Of a stretch of 64,000 bases of DNA, positions 1 to 8,238 are shown piece after piece (position 1 is the stretch's first letter; each line of letters opens with the position of its first letter). The position numbers and the translations under genes are program-made. The notes under the pieces are model-generated. The model searched no databases and was not told the DNA's origin. It saw only the letters and a list, made by a program, of their open reading frames with translations. The stretch spans positions 161,103-225,102 of the forward strand of contig NZ_JAJIUJ010000049.1 in the NCBI RefSeq assembly GCF_020880415.1, in the 5' to 3' direction. The stretch comes from Xanthomonas euvesicatoria pv. euvesicatoria. GTDB lineage: Bacteria; Pseudomonadota; Gammaproteobacteria; Xanthomonadales; Xanthomonadaceae.

Positions 1-643
1 TGCGGATTTCGTCGATTTCCGGAATCAGCGCCTTGGGATCCGGCGCCTGCAGCGCGCGCTCGTAGGCTTCGATCAGAGTGAACAAGCTGCGTAGATATTC
101 CTGCAGGCTGCCCAGATTGGAGTGCACATAACCGATCGGATTGTTGATTTCGTGCGCCACGCCTGCGGCCAGCTGGCCGATGGAGGCCATCTTTTCCGAT
201 TGCAGCAATTTGTCCTGCGCACCGTTCAGGCGCAGATAGGCCTGGCGTAATTCGGCATGGCGCTGTTGCAGCTCGCGCTCGTAATCCTGCTGGCCTTCGA
301 TGTTGTGGAACAGCGCCAGAAAATGCCCGGGCCCGGACTCTTCGTTGTAATACAGATGCGCGATGACCACCCGGTCGGCGACCGGCAGGCTACCGGTCCA
401 GCTGCCCTTGCTACGCGCCTGATTGAGTGCGTCCGATGGCAATACCTGCGAAATGCGCTCGCCCAGATTGCGGTCGTCGGTGGGGTCTTCCTTGCACAGG
501 CTCTGGCGTGCGATGGCATTGGCCAGAATCAGCTTGCCGTCTGCGCGGAACAGCAGCAGCCCCTCCATCATCTGGTCGCCGAAGGCGCGCAGGATATCCG
601 GGGAAGGCAGTAAGGCTTGATTGAGAAAAAACTTGGCGGTCAC
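1..643 (-). CDS. PAS-type sensor histidine kinase, C-terminus cut by window edge
   Basis: The N-terminal 214 codons of a soluble sensor kinase are visible and the gene runs off the left edge. The first 120 or so residues look like a PAS sensor fold, followed by a helical linker. The H-box GVAHEINNPIGYV follows, with phosphoacceptor His at about residue 164. The ATP-binding domain would lie outside the window. The start is taken as GTG at 643-641; an in-frame stop lies about 70 bases upstream and no ATG fits a full PAS domain. No membrane segment is seen in the visible part. The position beside flgN, flgM and flgA suggests a motility or chemotaxis role, but the signal and partner are unknown. 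Confidence 0.8.
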   Translation of the reverse strand, partial: MTAKFFLNQALLPSPDILRAFGDQMMEGLLLFRADGKLILANAIARQSLCKEDPTDDRNLGERISQVLPSDALNQARSKGSWTGSLPVADRVVIAHLYYNEESGPGHFLALFHNIEGQQDYERELQQRHAELRQAYLRLNGAQDKLLQSEKMASIGQLAAGVAHEINNPIGYVHSNLGSLQEYLRSLFTLIEAYERALQAPDPKALIPEIDEIR

Positions 644-809
644 GGGAGCAGGCGGCGTAGAGGATGCCTCAATATACGCCGAACCATTGACGCTCCGTAT
701 TGTCGTCTTGCATTACCCGGCGATGGGACGCAGAGCCAACGGCACCTGCCTGCTCACCCACGCTTGCCGCACCATCTGCAACCCGGCGTGCTGCAGAACA
801 GCGTGCACC

Positions 810-1142
810 TCAGGCCACTGCCAACGAACGCCCGCCGCGCAACACGCTCGATTGCCCCTTGGCATCGTAGGACGGCGCACTTTCGGTGCGGCCCAAGTGA
901 CGCAGCGCCCAGTTCACTTCGCGGCGCCGGCGTGCCAGCAGCGCGCCATTGGCGCGGTTGGCTTCGGCCAGCTCACGCAGCCGCTCTTCTTCGCCTGCAG
1001 GCATCGCCGCTTCCAGCGCTTGCAGCGCCGACAGCTTGTCCTGCGTGTGTCGCATCAGCCCATCGATGTCGTTCTCGAGTAATGCCTGGCGTTCGCCGGC
1101 CAGCGCATCGCTGAGACGTTGCAGGAACTCGTTCACGTTCAT
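810..1142 (-). CDS. flgN: FlgN, export chaperone for hook-junction proteins
   Basis: A 110-residue, almost entirely helical protein starting MNVNEFLQRLSDALAGER, with heptad-like leucines over residues 1-80. FlgN-family proteins bind the C-termini of FlgK and FlgL in the cytoplasm and deliver them to the flagellar export gate; both clients are encoded at 12076-15155. It starts 15 bases after the flgM stop on the same strand, the usual flgA-flgM-flgN order. Sequence conservation in this family is weak, so the call rests on size, helicity and position. Confidence 0.85.
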   Translation of the reverse strand: MNVNEFLQRLSDALAGERQALLENDIDGLMRHTQDKLSALQALEAAMPAGEEERLRELAEANRANGALLARRRREVNWALRHLGRTESAPSYDAKGQSSVLRGGRSLAVA

Positions 1143-1157
1143 CCTTTCCGTCGGGGA

Positions 1158-1469
1158 TCAACCCGCCAGTTGCTGATTCAGATCCATCATGCGGCTGGCG
1201 ATGGCGTCCGGGTTGATGGAATAGCTGCCGTTCTGCAATGCATCCTTCACCGCCTGGACGCGACCGGTGTCGATCGCCGAGGACTGCGAAAGCTCGCGCT
1301 GCAGGTTCTGCAGGTTGGTGGCTTCGCCGGTCAACTTGACGCTGTCGGTCGGCGGGGTTGCGGCAACCGGAGACGCGCGGTCTTCGCCGGCCGAAGCGAT
1401 CTTGCTGCTGGTGGCCGTGGTGCGAAGGGTGGCAGCGGTCGGTAGATTGCCTTCGATTTTCTGGGTCAT
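1158..1469 (-). CDS. flgM: FlgM, anti-sigma28 factor
   Basis: A 103-residue protein. FlgM binds FliA (sigma28) and is exported through the finished hook, which frees FliA for late genes. The N-terminal half is polar, low in complexity and probably disordered. The C-terminal half carries the conserved sigma-binding helices, including VQAVKDALQNGSY and NPDAIASRMMDL. The start is the ATG at 1469, with GAGGAG just upstream. An in-frame extension of 13 codons has no ribosome site and would overlap the promoter. The gene has its own sigma28 site (1499-1525) and can also be read from the upstream flgA promoter. Confidence 0.95.
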   Translation of the reverse strand: MTQKIEGNLPTAATLRTTATSSKIASAGEDRASPVAATPPTDSVKLTGEATNLQNLQRELSQSSAIDTGRVQAVKDALQNGSYSINPDAIASRMMDLNQQLAG

Positions 1470-1498
1470 GTCAGGAACTCCTCTACAGGTCGTAGGGG

Positions 1499-1525
1499 AT
1501 AACGGCACCCAGAAAAAAAACTTTA
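1499..1525 (-). promoter_or_regulatory. sigma28 (FliA) promoter of flgM
   Basis: Read on the minus strand: TAAA (1525-1522), exactly 15 bases, then GCCGTTAT (1506-1499), against the FliA consensus TAAA-N15-GCCGATAA. The predicted start point lies about 23 bases before the flgM ATG. It begins 11 bases beyond the flgA stop, so flgM and flgN can be transcribed both with flgA and on their own. Confidence 0.85.
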
Positions 1526-1535
1526 TAGAAATTTT

Positions 1536-2180
1536 TTACCTGGAGACCACAACGGTTCCGCTCGCTTCAACGATGCCCTGCACCACCCGGCGCGAGGACG
1601 AATTTTCCACCGACACGCGCTCGTTTTCGCCGGCGTCCGACAGGGCGCGACCACTCATGCGCACCTCCAGCCCGCCATTGCGCGAGACCAGCGGCACGGT
1701 GTCGCCGCGCCGGACCAGCCGCTGCGTCACCAGATCGTTGGCCGAGAGCAGCGAGCCGGCCGGCAGGACGCGGCGGGCGGTCTTGCCCACCGCAGCGACC
1801 GGGTCGGCCAGCACCGCGCCGACGATGCGGGCGGCGTCACGCTTCTCGATACTGATATCGGCCAGCGAGATGGTTTCTCCAGCGCTGATGCCGCGGCGCA
1901 AGACCAGCACGTCCTGGTTGCGACGCACCTTCAGCGGCACGAACAGGCGCCAACCGGCCGGCTGTGGGCACGCCACTTCCACCGTATTGGTGCCGGTGGG
2001 CTGCGCCTGCAGCGCGATCGGGCAAGCCGGCATGCGCAGACCCGGATCGAGCGTGGCCTCGGCCTCGGCGTCCGGGCCGACGGTGGCCAGCGCCGCAGCA
2101 CGAATGGAATCGACGGACTGATAGCTCTGGGCCCAGGCCGGAGCGGCAGCCAACAAGATGACAAGCAGGAGCAGACGCAT
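1536..2180 (-). CDS. flgA: FlgA, P-ring assembly chaperone
   Basis: A 214-residue periplasmic protein that helps FlgI assemble into the P ring. Residues 1-17 (MRLLLLVILLAAAPAWA) are a signal peptide. The C-terminal half is a SAF-type domain (LRRGISAGETISLADISIEKRD and following). The ATG at 2180 is chosen because it begins the signal peptide; an upstream in-frame ATG would add 38 residues that cross the sigma54 promoter. No terminator separates it from flgM, so readthrough is expected. Confidence 0.95.
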   Translation of the reverse strand: MRLLLLVILLAAAPAWAQSYQSVDSIRAAALATVGPDAEAEATLDPGLRMPACPIALQAQPTGTNTVEVACPQPAGWRLFVPLKVRRNQDVLVLRRGISAGETISLADISIEKRDAARIVGAVLADPVAAVGKTARRVLPAGSLLSANDLVTQRLVRRGDTVPLVSRNGGLEVRMSGRALSDAGENERVSVENSSSRRVVQGIVEASGTVVVSR

Positions 2181-2214
2181 GGGACCAGATCCGGAGGAAG
2201 ACGGGACAGGCGTT

Positions 2215-2228
2215 GCAAGCGGCGTGCC
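2215..2228 (-). promoter_or_regulatory. sigma54 promoter of flgA
   Basis: Minus-strand GGCACGCCGCTTGC: GG, ten bases, GC, inside TTGC context, matching the -24/-12 consensus TGGCACG-N4-TTGC. The flgA ATG lies 34 bases downstream of the GC. The same 14-base core occurs in front of fliE (39585-39598). Confidence 0.85.
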
Positions 2229-2239
2229 TGTTTTTTGCC

Positions 2240-2468
2240 GGGATTGGGGAATCGGGATTGGGGATTCGTAAAAGCGGCCTTGCGGGTGATTCATTTATCC
2301 ACTGCCGAAGCCCCTTCACCGACCGGATCTCTTCGACAACCATACCGAGCTCTCAAGGATGCAGAAGCAGCAGCGGCAGACAAACTCGCTAATGCACGCT
2401 TTAAGCGAATCCCTAATCCCAAATCACCTCATCCCGGCGCTTGAGCGAATCCCCAATCCCCAATCCCA
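2240..2468. repeat. GGGATTGGGGATTCG-type short repeats, inverted pair between flgA and cheV
   Basis: Bases 2240-2268 are a string of GGGATT and GGGGATTCG units. Bases 2406-2468 carry the complementary AATCCC and CGAATCCCC units, so the two blocks can pair. They fill most of the 350-base flgA-cheV intergenic region (2181-2530). The same kind of string recurs at 6584-6716, 50604-50631 and 60607-60628. Confidence 0.8.
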
Positions 2469-2530
2469 ACAGCGCCCCGACCAACCATAAAGCCCTCAAG
2501 TTTCCCGAGGGCGCTGTCGATATCTGCCCC

Positions 2531-3475
2531 ATGACCCACGATCTGCTCAACCGCATCGACCAGCGCACGCGACTGGCTGGCCACAACCGACTGGCCCTGC
2601 TGCTGTTCCGGCTGGGCGGACGCCAGCTTTTTGGCGTCAACGTCTTCAAGGTGCAGGAAGTGCTGCGCCGGCCGGAACTGTTCCAGGTGCCTGGCTTGCC
2701 GACCGAGTTCGCCGGCGTGGCCGACGTGCGCGGGCGCTCGGTGCCGGTGCTGGATCTGGGCCTGGCCATCGGCCACCCGGAACGCGATTCGCATTCGGAA
2801 AACGGCCCCGGCTATTTGGTCGTTGCCGAGTTTAACCGCTCGGTCCAGGGTTTCCTGGTCAGCGGAGTGGAACGCATCGTCAATATCGCGGTGGAGGATA
2901 TCCACCCGCCGCCGGAACTGGGTGCCGAAGCCACTTATTTGACGGCGGTGACGCGTTTCCAGGGCGAGCTGATCCAGGTCATCGACGTGGAGAGCGTGCT
3001 GGCCGATATCGCCAAGGTGAGCAAGGACGTGCAGCTGGATCCCTCGCTGCAGCTGGTGGCCTACGACCGCCAGTTCCAGGTACTGGTGGTGGACGATTCG
3101 CGCGTGGCGCGGCAGCAGATCCGCAGCGTGCTCGACCAGTTGGGTGTTTCGGCAACCCTGCTGTCCGATGGCCGCCAGGCGCTGGATCACCTGCTGCAGG
3201 TGGCCGCCTCGGGCGAAAACCCGGCCGACCGCTATGCCATGGTGATCTCCGACATCGAAATGCCGGCAATGGACGGCTATACGCTGACGACGGAAATCCG
3301 GCGCACGCCGGGCCTGCAAGGCCTGTATGTGCTGTTGCACACCTCCCTGTCGGGCGTGTTCAACAACGCAATGGTCGAGCAGGTGGGCGCCAATGCCTTC
3401 GTGGCCAAATACAGCGCCCATGAACTGGCCGACTATGTGCTGGCCCGCCTGAAAGTGGTCGCCGAAGCGGCCTGA
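2531..3475 (+). CDS. cheV: CheV, CheW-receiver coupling protein of chemotaxis
   Basis: A 314-residue protein. Residues 1-160 form a CheW-like domain (LALLLFRLGGRQLFGVNVFK, then VADVRGRSVPVLDLGLAIG) that couples chemoreceptors to CheA. Residues 190-314 form a receiver domain (QVLVVDDSRVARQQI; phosphoacceptor Asp at about 241 in VISDIEMPAMDGY). The ATG at 2531 is the first that gives the standard CheV start (MTHDLLNRIDQRTRL). No Shine-Dalgarno sequence is visible before it. It stands alone, divergent from flgA and upstream of flgB. Confidence 0.95.
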   Translation: MTHDLLNRIDQRTRLAGHNRLALLLFRLGGRQLFGVNVFKVQEVLRRPELFQVPGLPTEFAGVADVRGRSVPVLDLGLAIGHPERDSHSENGPGYLVVAEFNRSVQGFLVSGVERIVNIAVEDIHPPPELGAEATYLTAVTRFQGELIQVIDVESVLADIAKVSKDVQLDPSLQLVAYDRQFQVLVVDDSRVARQQIRSVLDQLGVSATLLSDGRQALDHLLQVAASGENPADRYAMVISDIEMPAMDGYTLTTEIRRTPGLQGLYVLLHTSLSGVFNNAMVEQVGANAFVAKYSAHELADYVLARLKVVAEAA

Positions 3476-3808
3476 GCAAGACCAAGCGGCTGCCGGGTCG
3501 GAGCCGATGGCAACCACAAGGTGCTGCCTAGCTGCAAAAGCACTGCAGCGCAGAAAGGTGAGGCAAGCGCGTCCACGCGATCCGACGTCACATCTGCTGA
3601 CGCCAGACTGCGCCTCGGAACTGTCGAACCTTCCGGCCTGTGAGTGTGACCGCGCCAATTCCGCGACGGATGGCGTGGCCATCGCGTTTCCGGACAGCAA
3701 GCTGCCGTGCGTCGGCAGCGCCGATCATTCTCCGCGTTCCATAGCCCGTACCACCTCGATTGGCACAAACATTGCTTCCTCCCTGGCAACACTTCGCGGG
3801 AGAGCACC
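3476..3808 (+). other. cheV-flgB intergenic region
   Basis: 333 bases without a convincing gene. The only clear element is the sigma54 site at 3762-3775. Short open frames here lack ribosome sites and resemble nothing recognised. No strong terminator hairpin is seen after cheV. Confidence 0.6.
3762..3775 (+). promoter_or_regulatory. sigma54 promoter of the flgBCDEF operon
   Basis: TGGCACAAACATTGC: GG at 3762-3763, ten bases, GC at 3774-3775. It lies 33 bases before the flgB GTG, the same spacing as for fliE, fliL and flhB. Confidence 0.85.
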
Positions 3809-4210
3809 GTGTCCAGCCCCTTCTCTTCGTTCCTCGGCGTCCATGGCGACGCGTTGACGCTGCGCGAGCAGCGCATGAAGCTCATTGCCAGCAATCTGAG
3901 CAATGTGGACACGCCCGGGTACAAAGCCAAGGACCTGAACTTCGAGGCGGCGCTGAAGTCGGCGCAGGGCGAGCAGGATGGCGGTCTGCTGCAGACCACC
4001 GACGCCAAGCATTACGAAGTGGGCGGCGGCGCCGGGCTCAACCCTTTCCAGTTCACCCGCGAAGCCGATCAGCCCAGCCTTGACGGCAATACCGTCGATC
4101 CCGATGCCGAACGCGCCGCCTACGGCCGCGCCGCGCTGGAATACCGCGCGTCGCTGAGCTTCCTCGAATCCAAGGTGCGCTCGATGCTCACCGCGATCAC
4201 GGGCCAATAA
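3809..4210 (+). CDS. flgB: FlgB, proximal rod protein
   Basis: A 133-residue rod subunit, exported by the flagellar type III system and built into the proximal rod. It carries the rod/hook family signature ASNLSNVDTPGYKAKD near the N-terminus and a helical C-terminus. The start is GTG at 3809, preceded by GCGGGAG; an upstream in-frame ATG at 3707 would cross the sigma54 promoter and is rejected. First gene of flgBCDEF; flgC begins four bases after its stop. Confidence 0.96.
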   Translation: MSSPFSSFLGVHGDALTLREQRMKLIASNLSNVDTPGYKAKDLNFEAALKSAQGEQDGGLLQTTDAKHYEVGGGAGLNPFQFTREADQPSLDGNTVDPDAERAAYGRAALEYRASLSFLESKVRSMLTAITGQ

Positions 4211-4213
4211 GTC

Positions 4214-4621
4214 ATGAGCAATCTTCCCATCTTCGATGTGGCCGGCTCGGCGCTGCACGCGCAGTCGGTGCGCCTGAGCACCATTGCCTCCAACCTGGCC
4301 AACGCCGATTCGGTCGCAGGCTCGGCCGAGGCGACCTACAAGCCGATCGAGCCGATCTTCCAGGCCCAGCAAAGCCGCCAGGACCCCAGCCTGACCTCGG
4401 TGAACGTCAAGGAGATCACCACCACCAATGCGCCGCCGATCCGCCGCTACGAACCCGGCCACCCGCTGGCTGACGCCGACGGCTACGTGTTCTCGCCCGA
4501 CGTGGATCCGGTCTCGCAGATGGTCAACATGATTTCCGCCTCGCGCAATTACCAGGCAGGCGTGGAAATGCTCAATACCGCCAAGGAACTGGCGCTCGCG
4601 ACCCTCACCATGGGTCGCTGA
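4214..4621 (+). CDS. flgC: FlgC, proximal rod protein
   Basis: A 135-residue rod protein, the usual length for FlgC. The N-terminal family motif is STIASNLANADSVAGS, and the C-terminal helix (SRNYQAGVEMLNTAKELALATL) is typical of rod and hook proteins, whose two ends pair as coiled coils in the assembled tube. Second gene of the operon, three bases after flgB. Confidence 0.97.
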   Translation: MSNLPIFDVAGSALHAQSVRLSTIASNLANADSVAGSAEATYKPIEPIFQAQQSRQDPSLTSVNVKEITTTNAPPIRRYEPGHPLADADGYVFSPDVDPVSQMVNMISASRNYQAGVEMLNTAKELALATLTMGR

Positions 4622-4658
4622 CCCTTCCTAGCTGACCCTTACCAACGGAATACTCCAC

Positions 4659-5324
4659 ATGAGCACGATCGGCAGCGATCTCTACAAAAGCCCTGGCCTG
4701 AGTACCAGCAGCACCGTCGCCAAGAAGGAGGAGGCACTCGGCCAAGCCGACTTCCTCAAACTGATGACCGAACAGCTGCAGCATCAAGACCCGCTCAAGC
4801 CGATGGAAAACAGCGCGTTTCTCGGGCAATTGGCGCAGTTTTCCACCGTGCAGGGCATTGGCGACCTCAATACCAAGGTCAGCAACTTTTCCGATTCGAT
4901 GAACAGCGACCAGGTGCTCAAGGGCGCGGCGCTGGTTGGCCACAACGTGCTGGTGCCCTCGGCGCAGGTAGCGATCGATGCCACCGGCTCGGCCAAGGGC
5001 GTGGTGGCCGCGACTTCGGCCGGTTTCGTCAATTTCGAAATCACCGACGCCAACGGCACCTTCGTCAAACAGATCAGCGTGCCGGCCAGCGCCGCCGGTG
5101 AGGTGTCCTTCGACTGGGATGGCACCGACGCAAACGGCAATCGCATGGCGGCCGGCAAATACGGCGTGACTGCCACCCAGACCGACACCGCCGGCTCCAA
5201 AAGCAAGTTGTCTACCTATGTCCAGGCACCGGTGGACAGCGTCACGATCGGCTCGGACGGGTTGTATCTCAACCTGACCGGGCTAGGCACTTCCCCGCTC
5301 GCCAACGTGCTCCGCGTCAGCTGA
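4659..5324 (+). CDS. flgD: FlgD, hook cap / scaffold protein
   Basis: A 221-residue protein. FlgD caps the growing hook and is needed for FlgE polymerisation, then is replaced by FlgK. The N-terminus has the conserved LGQADFLKLMTEQLQHQDPL segment. The rest is the Ig/tudor-like FlgD fold, including VSFDWDGTDANGNRMAAGKY. It follows flgC after 37 bases and precedes flgE by 31, the standard order. Confidence 0.97.
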   Translation: MSTIGSDLYKSPGLSTSSTVAKKEEALGQADFLKLMTEQLQHQDPLKPMENSAFLGQLAQFSTVQGIGDLNTKVSNFSDSMNSDQVLKGAALVGHNVLVPSAQVAIDATGSAKGVVAATSAGFVNFEITDANGTFVKQISVPASAAGEVSFDWDGTDANGNRMAAGKYGVTATQTDTAGSKSKLSTYVQAPVDSVTIGSDGLYLNLTGLGTSPLANVLRVS

Positions 5325-5355
5325 GCCGGCAACCAACACCTAAAGGAACTCATCC

Positions 5356-6579
5356 ATGGGCTTCAATACCTCGTTGTCCGGCATCAACGCAGCCAATGCC
5401 GATCTGAACGTCACCTCCAACAACATCGCAAACGTCAACACGACCGGGTTCAAGGAATCGCGCGCCGAATTTGCCGACATGTTCCAGAGCACCAGCTATG
5501 GCCTGTCGCGCAATGCGGTCGGTTCGGGCGTGCGCGTCAGCAACGTGGCGCAGCAGTTCTCGCAGGGCAATATCGACCCGACCGGGCGCAGCCTGGACCT
5601 GGCGGTCTCCGGCGAAGGCTTCTTCACTGTCTGGTCCAACGGCGCCAAGATGTACACCCGCGCCGGCAATTTCCAGACCGATGCCAACGGCTATGTGGTC
5701 AACCCGCAGGGCGCACGCCTGCAGGTGTTCGCGCCCAATCCCAGCGGCAACGGGTTTGACGTAGGCCGCCTGTCGGACCTGCAGTTGCTGACCACCGACA
5801 GCCCGCCAAAATCCACCTCCACGGTCAACCTGGCCTTCACCCTGCCCGGCAATGCCACCGCGCCGACGGTGACCCCGTTCAACCCGGCCGACGACAAGAC
5901 CTATAGCCATTCCACCGGCGGCATCAATGTCTACGATTCGCTGGGCGTCAGCCATGTGCAGACCTCCTACTTCGTCAAGACCGCCAACCCCAACGAGTGG
6001 CAGGTCTACAACTACGTGGACGGCGCTGCGGTCGGTGCCCCGACCACCCTGCAGTTCTCCGATACCGGCGCGCTGACCACCCCGGCCAACGGCATCATCG
6101 CGATGGACCCGTTCACCCCGAGCACCGGCGCGGGCGTGCTGAACATGCAGCTCAACGTCACTGGCTCCACCCAGTACGGCGAAGCCTTCGCCCTGCGCGA
6201 TACGCGCCAGGACGGCTACGCCAGCGGCAAGCTCAACGAAATCAGCATCGACACCAGCGGCGTGGTGTTCGCGCGCTATTCCAACGGTGCCGACAAGCCG
6301 CTGGGCCAGGTGGCGCTGAGCAGCTTCGTCAACCCGCAGGGCCTGCAGTCGCAGGGCAACAACATGTGGGCCGAGAGCTACACCTCCGGTGCCGCCCGCA
6401 CCGGCGCGCCGGACACCTCGGACCTGGGCCAGATCGAATCCGGCTCGCTGGAAGCCTCCACGGTGGACCTGACCGAGCAGCTGGTGAACATGATCGTGGC
6501 CCAGCGCAACTTCCAGGCCAACTCGCAGATGATCTCGACCCAGGATCAGGTCACCCAGACGATCATCAATATTCGTTAA
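5356..6579 (+). CDS. flgE: FlgE, hook protein
   Basis: A 407-residue structural protein of the hook. The N-terminal motif is TSNNIANVNTTGFKESRAEF; the C-terminal end (TEQLVNMIVAQRNFQANSQM) is the matching coiled-coil segment. The middle is the surface domain (D1-D2). AAAGGAACTC before the ATG is a good ribosome site. Its length is close to that of E. coli FlgE. Confidence 0.98.
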   Translation: MGFNTSLSGINAANADLNVTSNNIANVNTTGFKESRAEFADMFQSTSYGLSRNAVGSGVRVSNVAQQFSQGNIDPTGRSLDLAVSGEGFFTVWSNGAKMYTRAGNFQTDANGYVVNPQGARLQVFAPNPSGNGFDVGRLSDLQLLTTDSPPKSTSTVNLAFTLPGNATAPTVTPFNPADDKTYSHSTGGINVYDSLGVSHVQTSYFVKTANPNEWQVYNYVDGAAVGAPTTLQFSDTGALTTPANGIIAMDPFTPSTGAGVLNMQLNVTGSTQYGEAFALRDTRQDGYASGKLNEISIDTSGVVFARYSNGADKPLGQVALSSFVNPQGLQSQGNNMWAESYTSGAARTGAPDTSDLGQIESGSLEASTVDLTEQLVNMIVAQRNFQANSQMISTQDQVTQTIINIR

Positions 6580-6583
6580 AAGC

Positions 6584-6716
6584 CGGGATTGGTGATTCGG
6601 GATTAGGGATTCGCAAACGCTGGTATCACGTCCATCGGATGCCAGCCCGCGGCCCCAACCTCATCGCCAGTCACAGCCCGCTTTTACGAATCCCAAATCC
6701 CGAATCTCAAATCCCG
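6584..6716. repeat. Inverted GGGATT / AATCCC short repeats between flgE and flgF
   Basis: GGGATT-type units at 6584-6612 and complementary AATCCC units at 6687-6716 flank about 75 bases. The pair can form a long imperfect hairpin in the flgE-flgF gap. The role is unknown; it may act as an mRNA processing or attenuation point within the operon. Confidence 0.7.
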
Positions 6717-6723
6717 GTGTCCC

Positions 6724-7479
6724 ATGGATAAAGCCCTCTACGTCGCGATGACCGGTGCCCGCGCCTCACTGCAGGCGCAAAGCACCGTCTCGCACAATCT
6801 CGCCAATGTCGATACGGTGGGATTCAAGGCCGCGTTGGCCAACACCGAGGCGTTCAAGATCCAGGGCAAGGGCTATCCGTCGCGGATCGATGCGCTGCAT
6901 GTGGACCAAGGGTTCGATCGTAGCCAGGGCCATCAGAAGGTCACCGGCAACCCGCTGGACGTGTCGCTGCAGCAGGACCGCTGGTTGGCGGTGCAGTCGC
7001 CCGACGGCAGCGAGGCCTACACCCGCAACGGCGAATTGGCGCTTACTGCCAATGGCCAACTGGTCACCGCCAACGGGCACGCCGTGCTGGACGAAGGCGG
7101 CAACCCGATGACCATCCCGCCGCACCAGGCGATGGAGATCGGCAGCGACGGCAGTATTTCCATCATTCCGCAGGGCGAAGGCCCGCAGACCATGGCCATC
7201 GTCGGCAAGATGAAGGTGGTGGATGCGCCCGCCGACCGTTTGACGCGGCGCCCCGACGGGCTGATGCGCAACACCAGCACCGACCCGGCACAGGCGTTTG
7301 CGGTGGCCACCAGCAAGACCGTCAACAGCGGGATGTTGGAAGGCAGCAACGTGGACGCGGCCGGCGCGCTGGTGGAAATGATCCAGTTGCAGCGGCAGTT
7401 CGAAATGCAGGTCAAGATCATCAAGAACGGCGACGACAACGCGCAATCGGCCAATTCGCTGTTGCGGGTGAGCGGCTAA
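6724..7479 (+). CDS. flgF: FlgF, proximal rod protein
   Basis: A 251-residue rod protein. The N-terminal motif is STVSHNLANVDTVGFKAALAN, and the C-terminal helical end (GALVEMIQLQRQFEMQVK) is typical of FlgF/FlgG. No sigma54 site is seen in front of it, so it is probably the last gene transcribed from the flgB promoter, although a 144-base repeat-rich gap separates it from flgE. Confidence 0.97.
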   Translation: MDKALYVAMTGARASLQAQSTVSHNLANVDTVGFKAALANTEAFKIQGKGYPSRIDALHVDQGFDRSQGHQKVTGNPLDVSLQQDRWLAVQSPDGSEAYTRNGELALTANGQLVTANGHAVLDEGGNPMTIPPHQAMEIGSDGSISIIPQGEGPQTMAIVGKMKVVDAPADRLTRRPDGLMRNTSTDPAQAFAVATSKTVNSGMLEGSNVDAAGALVEMIQLQRQFEMQVKIIKNGDDNAQSANSLLRVSG

Positions 7480-7668
7480 GCGCAGGTCAGGCGGGCTGCG
7501 CCTTCGTGCCAACCAGCGCCGTTGGCAAATCGGAAGGCAGCTTGACAGGTTTACTGCAGAGCCAATGATCTGGATCCTTGCTGCGGACAAGCAGATCTTC
7601 GGCCTCGCTGCGGGGGCCCTTGCCCGCCCACCATCGCGGGACACGCTGCAAGTACGTCCCTGTAAGCT

Positions 7669-7694
7669 CCTTGGCGGCATCCATGCCGCCAAGG
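7669..7694. repeat. Perfect 12-bp palindrome (CCTTGGCGGCAT / ATGCCGCCAAGG)
   Basis: Two 12-base arms separated by CC. The inner GGCGGCAT/ATGCCGCC core is the same as in the second copy at 7854-7871. Such cores look like REP-type extragenic palindromes. Confidence 0.8.
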
Positions 7695-7853
7695 GTCACG
7701 CGACGGTGGGCGGACAAGGACCAGTCAAGTTGGTCGATGTGTCGAGCTTTCAACAAAGCAGTTAGGCAAACCGTGCAACGCGGTGTCTTCGTTCTTCGGT
7801 AAAACCACCAGCCCACTGTCCGGTGCGGTGTCCTCGCCGCTTGCGGGACCGTT

Positions 7854-7871
7854 GGCGGCATGGATGCCGCC
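7854..7871. repeat. Second GGCGGCAT / ATGCCGCC palindrome
   Basis: Eight-base perfect arms around GG. It shares its core with the palindrome at 7669-7694, 160-185 bases away. Confidence 0.8.
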
Positions 7872-8171
7872 ATCGAGGCCCCAGGGATGGGTTCACGGCG
7901 TGTCCCGCGAGCGGTGAGGGCACCGCGCCCTCGACAGACCCAGCTTTTGCCTCAAGCCCGGACCAAGCTCAAGCAAGACACGGCCAACAACCCACCCGCT
8001 TGCCGCCAAGCGCGTCCGACACCTGATCGGGCAGATTTCAAAGCGGATCCATCGCCAGCCCAACCGCTGCAGCTGACACCTGCTCCCAGCTGCCGCCCTG
8101 CCCCACGCAGCCCGCAGCACCCCCACCCCACGTGACCCACTGCACAACCGGCAGAAATCCGACGCGGGTTT

Positions 8172-8185
8172 GGCACGGCACGTGC
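8172..8185 (+). promoter_or_regulatory. sigma54 promoter of the flgGHIJKL operon
   Basis: TTTGGCACGGCACGTGCA: GG at 8172-8173, ten bases, GC at 8184-8185. The flgG ATG is 53 bases downstream. Confidence 0.8.
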
Positions 8186-8238
8186 ATATACCCACCCGTA
8201 CCCGGAACACATCCCCGGGTCTAACGAGGAATCGGGTC

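Larger units (their letters stand above)
7480..8238 (+). other. Long flgF-flgG intergenic region with two palindromes
   Basis: 759 bases with no convincing gene. It holds two related palindromes (7669-7694 and 7854-7871), several direct and inverted fragments around them, and the flgG sigma54 site at 8172-8185. A 128-codon minus-strand open frame (7487-7873) runs through the repeat copies, has no ribosome site and looks spurious. Confidence 0.7.

Noticed and set aside
3707..3808. N-terminal extension of FlgB by 34 codons
   Set aside because: It would be translated from sequence upstream of the sigma54 start point; GTG 3809 has a ribosome site.
7487..7873. 128-codon minus-strand open frame in the flgF-flgG gap
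   Set aside because: It runs through the palindromic repeats, has no ribosome site and no recognisable domain.
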